Below are positions 29,816-38,182 of a stretch of 64,000 nucleotides of DNA, one piece after another. The position numbers and the translations under genes are program-made. A model generated the notes under the pieces. It saw only the letters and a program-made list of their open reading frames with translations, searched no databases and was not told the DNA's origin. The first letter of the stretch is position 1; each line of letters begins with the position of its first letter. The stretch is taken from contig NZ_KE386795.1 in the NCBI RefSeq assembly GCF_000428745.1, forward strand, positions 208,692 through 272,691, in the 5' to 3' direction. This DNA comes from Veillonella magna DSM 19857 (GTDB taxonomy: Bacteria; Bacillota; Negativicutes; Veillonellales; Veillonellaceae).

Positions 29816-31252
29816 ATGAAAAAGATCACATTATCATCGGGTTTTTCCTTTGATTATACAAATATAATGATGGATGGCGGCGTAGTACAACAGGATATCG
29901 AAGAATCCTTTGAACGCATTGCCAATGCCGTAAAGGCATCTGAACGTGTACGGCGCAGCGGCGTTGTAGACGGTCATCTTTCCAAAGACGGCGAGCCGGA
30001 GGCAGTGTTGTTTCCTCAATTACCGTATATAGAGGAAGGGAATATTAACAGCCCGGCGGTACTTCATCGTTTAGAGGCGCTGGGAAAGCATGCGCAGGCA
30101 GAGATTGATGCGGTAGTGAGCTTTGGTATCGGTGGCTCCTATTTGGGAGGCAAGGTGCTGTTTGATGTACATTGCGGCGAATTTTGGAATTCCATGAGTG
30201 CGGAAGAACGTAATCAATATCCGCGATTATATTTTAGTGGTAATAATGTAGACGGTGATCGCACGGCAGCACTTATTGATCAGCTTTGCCGTGAAGCACA
30301 GGCGAAGAGCGGTAACTACAAGGTTATGCTCATCGTCATTTCTAAATCCGGATCTACGATAGAGCCTATGTCTAATTTTATGGTAGTAGAGCAAGGACTG
30401 CGGGATGCAGGCATTGATTACGAAGTCATTGCTGTGACGGATCCTCATGAAGGCGAAAAGGAAACGCTGCTGCACAGTTTGGCAGTAGAAAAGAATTGGC
30501 CTATCTTTTCCGTACCGGACGGTGTAGGCGGTCGTTTCTCCGTGTTTACCGAAGTAGGTCTTATTATCGGTGCCGTGACCGGCTTTGCCATTCGAGAATT
30601 TTTAGATGGTGCCAAGTCTATGGATGAAGCGTGTCAGACAGGCATTGTTACAGAGAATCCGGCGTTGATGAATGCATTGTTAAAATATATTGCAGCAGAA
30701 AAATACGGTCGCAATATAGAAATTATGATGCCCTACGGTGATAATCTTAAGTCCTTATCGGAATGGTATGTACAGCTGTTGGCGGAATCTCTCGGCAAGG
30801 AGCAAAAGAATGGCAGTCGGTACGGTCGCACACCGGTGGTGGCCGTAGGTACGACGGATATGCATGCGCAGACGCAGGAGCATCAAGAGGGTCGATACAA
30901 TAAAATCGTCAGCTTTGTGCGGATAGCAAAAGGAAAATCGGATCTCGTCGTACCGCATACATACGATACGTACAGTAAACTGGCTGCCTTCAGCGGATTA
31001 CCCTTACATACGATTATGAATACAGCCTTGGAAGCTAACGCAGAAGCATTGACCAGCGACAATCGTTTTAATTGTACGGTGGAATTGCCGCAATTGAATG
31101 CATTTCATTTGGGGGAAATCATGTTCATGTATTGCTGGGCTATTTTCTATGAAGGACAGCTCGCCGGCGTAGATGCGTTTAATCAACCGGGCGTGGAAGT
31201 GTATAAGAAGCTGCTGGGTCCTAAATTGGCAGCGCACAAGGAAGAAAAATAG
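29816..31252 (+). CDS. pgi: Glucose-6-phosphate isomerase
   Basis: Interconverts glucose-6-phosphate and fructose-6-phosphate. The 478-residue protein has the sugar-isomerase blocks SFGIGGSYLGG, ISKSGSTIEP and GVGGRFSVFTEVG, plus the catalytic-type QEHQEGRYNKI segment. Length matches the shorter Gram-positive PGI class. I chose the ATG at 29816, after AAAGGACGG; a GTG three codons earlier overlaps that site. galE follows after 14 bp, so the pair links central carbon flux to UDP-sugar supply. Confidence 0.93.
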   Translation: MKKITLSSGFSFDYTNIMMDGGVVQQDIEESFERIANAVKASERVRRSGVVDGHLSKDGEPEAVLFPQLPYIEEGNINSPAVLHRLEALGKHAQAEIDAVVSFGIGGSYLGGKVLFDVHCGEFWNSMSAEERNQYPRLYFSGNNVDGDRTAALIDQLCREAQAKSGNYKVMLIVISKSGSTIEPMSNFMVVEQGLRDAGIDYEVIAVTDPHEGEKETLLHSLAVEKNWPIFSVPDGVGGRFSVFTEVGLIIGAVTGFAIREFLDGAKSMDEACQTGIVTENPALMNALLKYIAAEKYGRNIEIMMPYGDNLKSLSEWYVQLLAESLGKEQKNGSRYGRTPVVAVGTTDMHAQTQEHQEGRYNKIVSFVRIAKGKSDLVVPHTYDTYSKLAAFSGLPLHTIMNTALEANAEALTSDNRFNCTVELPQLNAFHLGEIMFMYCWAIFYEGQLAGVDAFNQPGVEVYKKLLGPKLAAHKEEK

Positions 31253-31266
31253 GAGGCGTTACAGCT

Positions 31267-32259
31267 ATGAAGTTATTGGTTACCGGCGGTGCCGGTTACA
31301 TCGGCAGTCACACTGTGAAGGCTTTATTGGCAGCCGGTCACGAACCGGTGGTATTGGATAATCTATCGCGAGGGCATGTGGCAGCCGTACCGGCGGGAGT
31401 TACGTTTATTAATAAAGATATTGCGGATCCGAATCTGGCGGAGCTTCTCCGGGAGGAACAGATAGAGGGCATTATGCATTTTGCCGCACATTCGCAAGTA
31501 GGCGAATCTATGATAAACCCTGCGATTTATTATGAAAATAACGTGGTCGGTTCGTTTCGCCTTATCGAAGCAGCACGGCAGGCCGGTGTTCGTTACTTCG
31601 TATTTTCTTCGACAGCTGCCGTATACGGCGAACCGGATGAGGTGCCCATTAAGGAAACAGCAGACTTGCATCCTACTAATGTATATGGACGTACGAAACT
31701 TATGATTGAACATATGCTTCGCGATTACAGTTCCATTTACGGTATGCGCTATGTAGCCTTGCGGTATTTTAATGCGGCCGGTGCCGATCATTCGGGTTGT
31801 ATTGGCGAAGATCACACACCGGAAACACATTTAATTCCGCTTGTATTGCAGGCAGCACAGGGAAAACGTGAGTCTATTACCGTGTTTGGTACAGACTATC
31901 CTACGGCAGACGGTACTTGTATACGCGACTATATCCATGTCAGCGATTTAGCGTCGGCTCATGTGTTGGCAATGGAATATTTACGTGACGGCGGCGAATC
32001 GCAGGTATTTAATTTAGGAACGGGCAATGGTTTTAGTGTTAAGGAAATTATTGATGCGGCTAAGAAAGTGACGGGCATTGATTTTAACGTGACTATCGGT
32101 GAACGCCGTGCCGGTGACCCGGCAAAATTGATTGCTTCTTCGGATAAAATTAAAGATATGCTGGGATGGAAGCCGGTAGCCAGTGAGGTAGAACAAGTAT
32201 TGGCTGATGCATGGCGTTGGCATGAAGCACATCCTAACGGATATGATGACAAAGACTGA
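31267..32259 (+). CDS. galE: GalE, UDP-glucose 4-epimerase
   Basis: Interconverts UDP-glucose and UDP-galactose using bound NAD. The 330-residue protein has GGAGYIGS (7-14), HFAAHSQVGES, the SST block (114-116), catalytic Y140 and K144 (YGRTK), and RYFNAAGAD, all typical of GalE. The ATG follows AGGAGG, 14 bp after the pgi stop. It probably provides UDP-galactose for envelope sugars. It shares only the general fold with the epimerase at 25.6 kb. Confidence 0.93.
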   Translation: MKLLVTGGAGYIGSHTVKALLAAGHEPVVLDNLSRGHVAAVPAGVTFINKDIADPNLAELLREEQIEGIMHFAAHSQVGESMINPAIYYENNVVGSFRLIEAARQAGVRYFVFSSTAAVYGEPDEVPIKETADLHPTNVYGRTKLMIEHMLRDYSSIYGMRYVALRYFNAAGADHSGCIGEDHTPETHLIPLVLQAAQGKRESITVFGTDYPTADGTCIRDYIHVSDLASAHVLAMEYLRDGGESQVFNLGTGNGFSVKEIIDAAKKVTGIDFNVTIGERRAGDPAKLIASSDKIKDMLGWKPVASEVEQVLADAWRWHEAHPNGYDDKD

Positions 32260-32291
32260 TGAAGAATACGGAATAAACTAGCAAGTAGTGA

Positions 32292-32321
32292 TTGTTCTAC
32301 GGCAGAAAAGTAGTCTATTAT
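32292..32321 (+). promoter_or_regulatory. Possible promoter before the secretin module
   Basis: TTGTTC (32292-32297), 18-bp spacer, TATTAT (32316-32321). It lies about 40 bp before the ATG at 32361. Confidence 0.35.
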
Positions 32322-32360
32322 AAGTGAAAGAAGATAAATAAGTAAAAGAAGGCAAAACAT

Positions 32361-33047
32361 ATGAATATAAAAAGACCGAACCGACAGGCAGTATGGGATA
32401 TAGTAAAAAGAAAGGGCCGACTCCTGTGTGGAGCGGTCTTTTTATTTTGCAGTATAGGTATATACGGTTGGCATGTAGGCGCATTACATACTGTTTTTGG
32501 ACATACATTGGCAGCAAATACAACGTCAACGATAGATGCACATAATAGAGGATATGAATTGACTGAGGGCAAACAGGTAACAGACGACGGAGAAAAAGAG
32601 TTAGTAAGTGTAGCCAATAGTCAGCGAGCTTGGCCATTGGAGAATCCCTTCGACGGAATTATACATCACGGAGATACGACTGAGAGTATGTCGATGGAAT
32701 TAGTTCCGCTACAAGATAGAGGGGGAGAGAATACAGCAAAAAGACAGCGCGGAAGCAGTGAGATGAGAGTAGGAAACTATGTACAGGCGCTGCGGAGCCG
32801 GACACCACAAGCATTACAGGGAGATGCTTCGACGTTGCCGAAGAAAAGCGTCTCCTCTTCTCGAAATAAAACGGTTACGCTACAAGGTATCGTAACCGGG
32901 GGACATCCGGTAGCACTTTTGCGTGTAGGTGGGCAGGAAGAAGCCTGCGGAGTAGGTGAAGGTGTAGGCGGTGTGCGTATTGTTTCTATTGCAGATACCA
33001 GCGTTGTCATTGCCGACGGCACCGGTACGAGAAGAATATATTTATAG
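32361..33047 (+). CDS. PilP/GspC-like inner-membrane secretin partner
   Basis: A 228-residue protein, not firmly recognised. It has a basic N-terminal tail, one membrane segment (about residues 22-44), a long Ser/Thr/Arg-rich periplasmic linker, and a C-terminal beta-rich domain (about 170-228) beginning VTLQGIVTGGHPVALLRVGG. The last part resembles the homology region of GspC or the beta domain of PilP, which couple the inner membrane to the secretin. The next gene, 3 bp later, is a secretin, which supports this. The ATG has AGAAGG upstream. A terminator-like hairpin lies inside codons 17-28. Confidence 0.65.
   Translation: MNIKRPNRQAVWDIVKRKGRLLCGAVFLFCSIGIYGWHVGALHTVFGHTLAANTTSTIDAHNRGYELTEGKQVTDDGEKELVSVANSQRAWPLENPFDGIIHHGDTTESMSMELVPLQDRGGENTAKRQRGSSEMRVGNYVQALRSRTPQALQGDASTLPKKSVSSSRNKTVTLQGIVTGGHPVALLRVGGQEEACGVGEGVGGVRIVSIADTSVVIADGTGTRRIYL
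32411..32448 (+). terminator. Terminator-like hairpin inside a coding region
   Basis: Arms 32411-32424 (AAAGGGCCGACTCC) and 32430-32441 (GGAGCGGTCTTT) pair along most of their length with one bulged A and a TGTGT loop, followed by TTATTTT. It has the full form of an intrinsic terminator yet lies 51 bp into the secretin-partner gene, where its T-rich arm encodes part of the membrane helix. It may attenuate the module, or terminate galE read-through. Confidence 0.6.
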
Positions 33048-33059
33048 GAGATGGAATAC

Positions 33060-34304
33060 ATGGTAATCGGGTATGTACCTAAATCGTTAGTAAAGAAATT
33101 TATGTTCATTATGGTAGCTGTGATAACGGTGAGCCTGTGGGGCGGGCGCACTACAGTGGAAGCCGCCGTAACAATGCATGTTAATAATGCCAATATAGCC
33201 GCATTAGTACGGGGGATTGCCAGATCGGAGGGGATTCCTATTATAGGGACGGAAACCTTATCCGGCGAAGTAACGGCTGACTTTAATCACGAAAGCGGTA
33301 AGGAAGCTATCTATATGTTGGGAAAACTAAAGCATTTTTCCGTAACGGAAGAAAAGGGAATTCTCGTAGTAGATGGCAGCGGAATGGAAAACAAAGAGGA
33401 TCGACAGGCACATATTATTGTCCCAAAACATTTATCGCCGCCGGCACTGGCCGACGCATTGGCAGCAGTTATTGATACGAAACGGTGCCGTGTTATAAAA
33501 GCTACCAATCAAATTATGGTGTATGCTACGCCGGCCGAATGGCGTCGTATTACAGAGGTGCTGGATACGATAGATCGTATACCGCAACAGGTTCATATTG
33601 AAGCGGCCGTGGTAGCTATGGAGGCTTCTTATATGAAGGAAGCCGGAATTGAATGGAGTTGGCAAAGCTTGACTGGGCATGGAGAAGATAGCACGCATGA
33701 ATACGGCGCGATTACTTACGGTAAGCTGCTGCGAAGCGATAGGTACCACGTATTAGTAAAACCGACACTTCATGCGTCGGAAACGGAAGGTAAAAGTGTA
33801 CTTATTACAAAACCATCCATCATGACGGTAAACGGAGAGGAAGCAAAAATTCTTATCGGTGATAAGCTGCCTGTATTGGTAGAAAATCGCGAAGACGGTG
33901 AAACGAGAACGACCGTGCGCTATGAAGAGTCGGGGATTCGATTGACCTGTACACCATATGTTACATCCGACGGTAGTGTAGATGCAGATATTTTTGCAGA
34001 GGTCAGCAGCCCTTCCATGGTGTCCGAATTAAAGGCGTACAGAATTACATCACGAGAAGCACACACGCGTGTACATTTACGGCGGGGAGAAGTCTTGGTT
34101 ATCGGCGGTCTGATGGATAATCGCACAGGACGCCAGGAAAGTAAAGTGCCATTGTTAGGGGATTTACCGTTGGTAGGTCATTTATTTCGCCATGCGCGAC
34201 GTACGAAAGACAGCGTGGAGCTTTGTATTTTAGTAAAAGCCGATGTGATTCCCTCTGTCGGCTATGACGAGGGACCTTTACAATACGCGCCGGATAGAGG
34301 ATAA
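33060..34304 (+). CDS. Compact secretin (type II/IV pilus family)
   Basis: Outer-membrane secretin, 414 residues, unusually small. It has a signal peptide (hydrophobic core about residues 14-24, likely cleavage after VEA), an N0/STN-like domain (about 35-105), an N1-like domain (about 110-175), and the C-terminal secretin domain with VPLLGDLPLVGHLFRH near the end. PilQ and GspD are usually longer because of extra N domains. The ATG at 33060 lies 9 bp after AGGAG. The gene pairs with the PilP/GspC-like gene upstream; no other pilus or secretion genes are near. Confidence 0.85.
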   Translation: MVIGYVPKSLVKKFMFIMVAVITVSLWGGRTTVEAAVTMHVNNANIAALVRGIARSEGIPIIGTETLSGEVTADFNHESGKEAIYMLGKLKHFSVTEEKGILVVDGSGMENKEDRQAHIIVPKHLSPPALADALAAVIDTKRCRVIKATNQIMVYATPAEWRRITEVLDTIDRIPQQVHIEAAVVAMEASYMKEAGIEWSWQSLTGHGEDSTHEYGAITYGKLLRSDRYHVLVKPTLHASETEGKSVLITKPSIMTVNGEEAKILIGDKLPVLVENREDGETRTTVRYEESGIRLTCTPYVTSDGSVDADIFAEVSSPSMVSELKAYRITSREAHTRVHLRRGEVLVIGGLMDNRTGRQESKVPLLGDLPLVGHLFRHARRTKDSVELCILVKADVIPSVGYDEGPLQYAPDRG

Positions 34305-34341
34305 TTAAATAGATTATGTAATGACGAGCAAGGAGGCAGGT

Positions 34342-36309
34342 ATGGAGCGAATTCGTATTATAGGATTGGGTAAGTCCTTCGGCATACGTGAAATTTTTAA
34401 AGATATATCTTTTGAAATAAAAACCGGCGATCGTCTTGGGTTAGTAGGTCCTAACGGTGCCGGTAAATCGACATTACTTAAATGCATTATGGGGCTGGAA
34501 GAACCGGATGCAGGACAAGTAGTCATTGATGATGCGGCCAGTATCGGTTATTTGCAGCAGGATATCAGCCTCGGTAATGATAGCTTGGAAGAGGAAATAC
34601 AAAAAGCATGGCGCGATGTGCAGCATTTGGAAGAACAGCTGCAAGAAGTGACGGCACGGCTGGAGAAGCAACCGGATAATGAACGTGATTTACAGCGATT
34701 AGCACATTTGCAGGAACGGTTGGAATGGCTAGGCGGTTATGATTATGAAGCACAAAGTCGTCGCATCGCTTACGGGTTGGGCTTTACCGATGAAGATCTT
34801 AAGAAACCGGCGGATGAATTTTCCGGGGGACAGAAGACACGTATTAACCTGGCGAAGGCATTGGTGCGCAGACCGGAATTTCTTTTCTTGGATGAACCGA
34901 CCAACCATTTGGATATGGATATGCTGGAATGGTTGGAAGGCTATTTGAGTGCTTATCGCGGCGGAATTCTTATCGTCAGCCATGACCGCTATTTTTTAGA
35001 TCGCGTAGCGACGGGTATTGTCGAATTGGATCATCATAAGGCTACCGTATATAAAGGAAATTATAGTCGCTATTTACAGCTCCGGGACGAACGTATGAAG
35101 GCGGCGAGAACGGCATATGAAAAACAGCAAGAATATATCCGTAAGACTGAGGAGTATATTGATAAATACAGAGCCGGTATTAAGTCTAAAATGGCGCGGG
35201 GCCGACAATCCCAGCTGAATCGTTTGGAACGTCTAGAAGCACCGGAAGCATCACAACACTTGCGCTTTACATTTCCGCCGGCTGCCGTCAGTGCCGACAA
35301 GGTATTAGTAGTAGAAGAAGTATCTGTAGGTTATGGGGACCGAGATATTATTGATGATGTATCGTTTACCGTACGCCGTGGTGAAGCAGTAGGCCTTATT
35401 GGTCCTAACGGTGCCGGTAAATCGACATTGGTTAAAGCGATTATGGGTGAACTGGTGCCAGAGATAGGGTTTATCGATATTGGCAATCGCGTGCAAATAG
35501 GTTACTTCTCACAGGAGCACGAGGAGTTGCATGACCACTGGACCGTATTGGAAGAAATTATGAATAATTTTAATTATTCCGAAGAAAAAGCACGCAATGT
35601 GCTGGGCATGTTCCTCTACCGCGGGGATGATGTATTTAAAACGGTAGGCGATTTATCCGGTGGCGAACGGGCACGATTGGCTTTGCTAAAATTATTTTTG
35701 GAAGGAGATAACTTTCTCGTACTGGATGAACCGACCAATCACTTGGACATTCCTACGCGTGAAGTGGTAGAAGAGGCGTTACAACGCTTTGAAGGAACCT
35801 GCTTTGTTATCTCCCATGACCGTTACTTTTTGGATAAGGTAGCCAAGCGTATTCTTGTCTTGGATGAAGGGAAAATCACGGAATACGGAGGTAATTTTTC
35901 CTATTATAAGGAAAAGCTGCATGAGCAAGCGGAGCGTGAACGATTGGCTAACGAAGAGTCCGAAGCAGGCAAAAAAAATCATGGTGCGAATAGCGGAACA
36001 CCTACAGCCGATAATGCAGTAGGTGTTAAGGGAGCACAGACAAAGAGTCCTGTCGATACCGGTAGTGCTGAAGCAACACCAGCAGCAGAGGTTAAAAAAC
36101 CCAATGCCTATATGCAAGCAAAGCGTTTGACAGAAATAGAAACAGAGATTGCCCGTTTGGAAGCAACGCTAAAAATGTATGAAGTACAGGTAGCCAATCC
36201 TGAAGTACAATCAGATCTTGAAGAAATGGCACAGGTAGCTCATGCAATGGAAGAGGTTACTACAAAATTAGAAACTCTTTATGAACAATGGGAGGCCTTG
36301 GCAGAATGA
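34342..36309 (+). CDS. ABC-F ATPase
   Basis: A 655-residue soluble protein with two ABC ATPase domains and no membrane segments, so a ribosome-associated ABC-F factor. Both Walker A motifs read GPNGAGKST; the signatures are FSGGQKTR and LSGGERAR; both Walker B motifs lead into LDEPTNHLD. A charged interdomain linker and a C-terminal coiled-coil domain (about 600-655) resemble the YdiF/Uup subgroup. The role could be translation quality control or, less likely, antibiotic resistance. The ATG follows AAGGAGG, and the gene end overlaps gluQ by 4 bp. Confidence 0.88.
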   Translation: MERIRIIGLGKSFGIREIFKDISFEIKTGDRLGLVGPNGAGKSTLLKCIMGLEEPDAGQVVIDDAASIGYLQQDISLGNDSLEEEIQKAWRDVQHLEEQLQEVTARLEKQPDNERDLQRLAHLQERLEWLGGYDYEAQSRRIAYGLGFTDEDLKKPADEFSGGQKTRINLAKALVRRPEFLFLDEPTNHLDMDMLEWLEGYLSAYRGGILIVSHDRYFLDRVATGIVELDHHKATVYKGNYSRYLQLRDERMKAARTAYEKQQEYIRKTEEYIDKYRAGIKSKMARGRQSQLNRLERLEAPEASQHLRFTFPPAAVSADKVLVVEEVSVGYGDRDIIDDVSFTVRRGEAVGLIGPNGAGKSTLVKAIMGELVPEIGFIDIGNRVQIGYFSQEHEELHDHWTVLEEIMNNFNYSEEKARNVLGMFLYRGDDVFKTVGDLSGGERARLALLKLFLEGDNFLVLDEPTNHLDIPTREVVEEALQRFEGTCFVISHDRYFLDKVAKRILVLDEGKITEYGGNFSYYKEKLHEQAERERLANEESEAGKKNHGANSGTPTADNAVGVKGAQTKSPVDTGSAEATPAAEVKKPNAYMQAKRLTEIETEIARLEATLKMYEVQVANPEVQSDLEEMAQVAHAMEEVTTKLETLYEQWEALAE

Positions 36310-37271
36310 AGGGGCGATTTGCACCAAGTCCCACCGGCCATATTCATTTAGGCAATGTATGGATAGCCATGTTATCGTATATATCCACACGGCAACAGCA
36401 GGGTTCGTATGTGCTTCGTATGGAGGATATCGATTATGTACGAGCCAAGCGCAGTTTAGGTGAAGATTTACTGGATGATTTGGAATGGCTTGGTTTCGAT
36501 TGGGATGAAGGACCGCGAACGGGTGGTCCCGATGGTCCTTACTGGCAAAGTGAACGCTATGATAGATATACGGAAATTTTGGAAGCGTGGCAAGAAAAAG
36601 GGCGCATTTATCCGTGCTACTGCAATCGGGCACGCTTACAAAGTATTGCGTCGGCACCGCATCCGGGAGAACCGCCTCATAGTTATGATGGCCGCTGTCG
36701 TCATTTATCTGCTGATGAGAGAAAGGCGTTGCGCAGTAAGAAGGACCCTTCGTGGCGATTGTGCTGTGATACGCGAAGCGTATATTTCTATGATACTTGG
36801 CAAGGACCTCAGTTATATGAATTACAGGCAGCTACCCATGACTGCGTAGTTCGTCGGGCCGATGGAATGTTTGCTTATAATTTGGCAGTCGTGCTCGATG
36901 ATGCGGCGATGGGGGTTACCGAAATCGTTAGAGGCTATGACTTATTGGACAGCACACCGATTCAGTTGTATATATACGATATATTAGGAAAGGAACCACC
37001 GGTTTATAAGCATGCACCGCTTATCGTAGATGGCAAAGGGTATCGCTTGTCCAAGCGGCAGCAAAGTATTACGATTCGAGAACTAAAGGCCTCGGGATTC
37101 AGTGCGGCCATGATATGGGGGCGCTTAGCATTGTTAGGTGGATTAGTAGAGGAATCTATGCTGGGACCGCACCGGACAATAACATTAGCACAGTTGAGAA
37201 ACATAAAACTAAATTTTACAAAATTAAAATGCCCATCTATAAGATTGACAAATTTCGATATTAAGGTATAA
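36306..37271 (+). CDS. gluQ: GluQRS, glutamyl-Q tRNA(Asp) synthetase
   Basis: Attaches glutamate to the queuosine at position 34 of tRNA(Asp). The 321-residue protein is a glutamyl-tRNA synthetase catalytic core without an anticodon-binding domain: FAPSPTGHIHLGN is the HIGH-type motif, and SKRQQS replaces KMSKS. The GluQRS zinc site is kept (C104, C106, Y127, C131). The start overlaps the ABC-F stop (ATGA) and has GGGAGG upstream. The last 30 codons are AT-rich and carry the promoter of the next gene. GluQRS is mainly described from proteobacteria. Confidence 0.85.
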   Translation: MKGRFAPSPTGHIHLGNVWIAMLSYISTRQQQGSYVLRMEDIDYVRAKRSLGEDLLDDLEWLGFDWDEGPRTGGPDGPYWQSERYDRYTEILEAWQEKGRIYPCYCNRARLQSIASAPHPGEPPHSYDGRCRHLSADERKALRSKKDPSWRLCCDTRSVYFYDTWQGPQLYELQAATHDCVVRRADGMFAYNLAVVLDDAAMGVTEIVRGYDLLDSTPIQLYIYDILGKEPPVYKHAPLIVDGKGYRLSKRQQSITIRELKASGFSAAMIWGRLALLGGLVEESMLGPHRTITLAQLRNIKLNFTKLKCPSIRLTNFDIKV

Positions 37272-37272
37272 T
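37245..37272 (+). promoter_or_regulatory. Strong promoter overlapping the gluQ stop
   Basis: Perfect TTGACA (37245-37250) and TATAAT (37267-37272) with a 16-bp spacer, 23 bp before the CoA-binding gene. It is the closest to consensus in the window and overlaps the gluQ stop codon. Confidence 0.7.
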
Positions 37273-37294
37273 TAATGGCGTGAGGTGATATACT

Positions 37295-37669
37295 ATGATG
37301 CCCCAAGAAGCATTGAAGAAAAAGGTTTGGGCCGTTATCGGTGCCACGGCACGAACAGAAAAATTCGGTTATAAAATTTACAAACATCTTCGTGACCATG
37401 GCTATACGGTATATCCCGTAAATCCGAATGTCACCGCTATTGACGGTGATGTTTGCTATCCATCGTTACGCGCTTTGCCGGAAGTGCCGCAGGTAGTCGA
37501 TTTTGTTGTTCCTGAACGGGTTGGACTTGAGGCTGTTGACGAATGTCAACAGCTGGGCGTGGAAATCGCTTGGTTGCAGCCGGGTGCGGATACATCGGCA
37601 GTGATTACAAAGGCGAATGAGGCCGGTTTAGCAGTTATAACGGATTGCGTATTAGTACAACTTAAGTAG
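37295..37669 (+). CDS. CoA-binding domain protein
   Basis: A 124-residue single-domain Rossmann protein of the CoA_binding_2 (YccU-like) family, related to the CoA-binding part of succinyl-CoA ligases. It has VWAVIGATARTEKFGYKI, then VYPVNPN, DFVVPE and EIAWLQPGA in family order. The molecular role is not established for the family. The ATG follows GAGGTG. It has its own strong promoter and may be cotranscribed with the thioredoxin gene 61 bp downstream. Confidence 0.85.
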   Translation: MMPQEALKKKVWAVIGATARTEKFGYKIYKHLRDHGYTVYPVNPNVTAIDGDVCYPSLRALPEVPQVVDFVVPERVGLEAVDECQQLGVEIAWLQPGADTSAVITKANEAGLAVITDCVLVQLK

Positions 37670-37729
37670 CCGTAAGTATGGCAGGCTTACAGCATGTAAA
37701 TATAGAGTGACAGTAAAGGAGATATACAC

Positions 37730-38056
37730 ATGAGCGAAGTAATTAAAGATGTAACCGTAGAAAATTTTAAAGATACCGTAGTTAATTATGAAGGCGTAGC
37801 TGTCGTTGATTTTTGGGCACCGTGGTGCGGCTATTGCGTACGTATGATGCCTGTATATGATGAGCTGGCAGCTAACTTGGGCGATAAGGTTGTGCTTGCA
37901 AAGGTTAATACGGATGAACAGGTTGACTTAGCAAAGGAATACCAGATTGAAGTATTGCCGACATTTGCTATTTTCAAGAATGGTGAAATTGTTGATCGTA
38001 AAATCGGTTATGTACCGCTAAGCGAATTGCAGGCTGCTGTAGAAAAACATTTATAA
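37730..38056 (+). CDS. Thioredoxin-like protein with CGYC active site
   Basis: A 108-residue cytoplasmic thioredoxin-fold protein. Nearly every landmark is classical (VVDFWAPWCGYC, KVNTDEQVDLAKEYQIEVLPTFAIF with the cis-Pro), but the active site is C33-G-Y-C36 instead of CGPC. The residue between the cysteines tunes redox potential, so it may be less reducing than TrxA or have a special partner. An AAAGGAG site precedes the ATG. A strong bidirectional terminator follows. Confidence 0.85.
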   Translation: MSEVIKDVTVENFKDTVVNYEGVAVVDFWAPWCGYCVRMMPVYDELAANLGDKVVLAKVNTDEQVDLAKEYQIEVLPTFAIFKNGEIVDRKIGYVPLSELQAAVEKHL

Positions 38057-38118
38057 TTGAATAGCGGTAAAGTGGATACGAGCTTTGCCAAGGTATAAAA
38101 CATCATAAATTACAAATG

Positions 38119-38166
38119 AAGAAGCAGTAACGAATGGGATATTTTCTCGTTTCGTTACTGCTTCTT
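38119..38166. terminator. Bidirectional intrinsic terminator
   Basis: A perfect 16-bp inverted repeat (38119-38134 and 38151-38166) with a 16-nt loop, preceded by A-rich and followed by T-rich sequence. It lies between the convergent thioredoxin and exporter genes and can serve both. Confidence 0.85.
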
Positions 38167-38182
38167 TTTATGTCTTATATTA

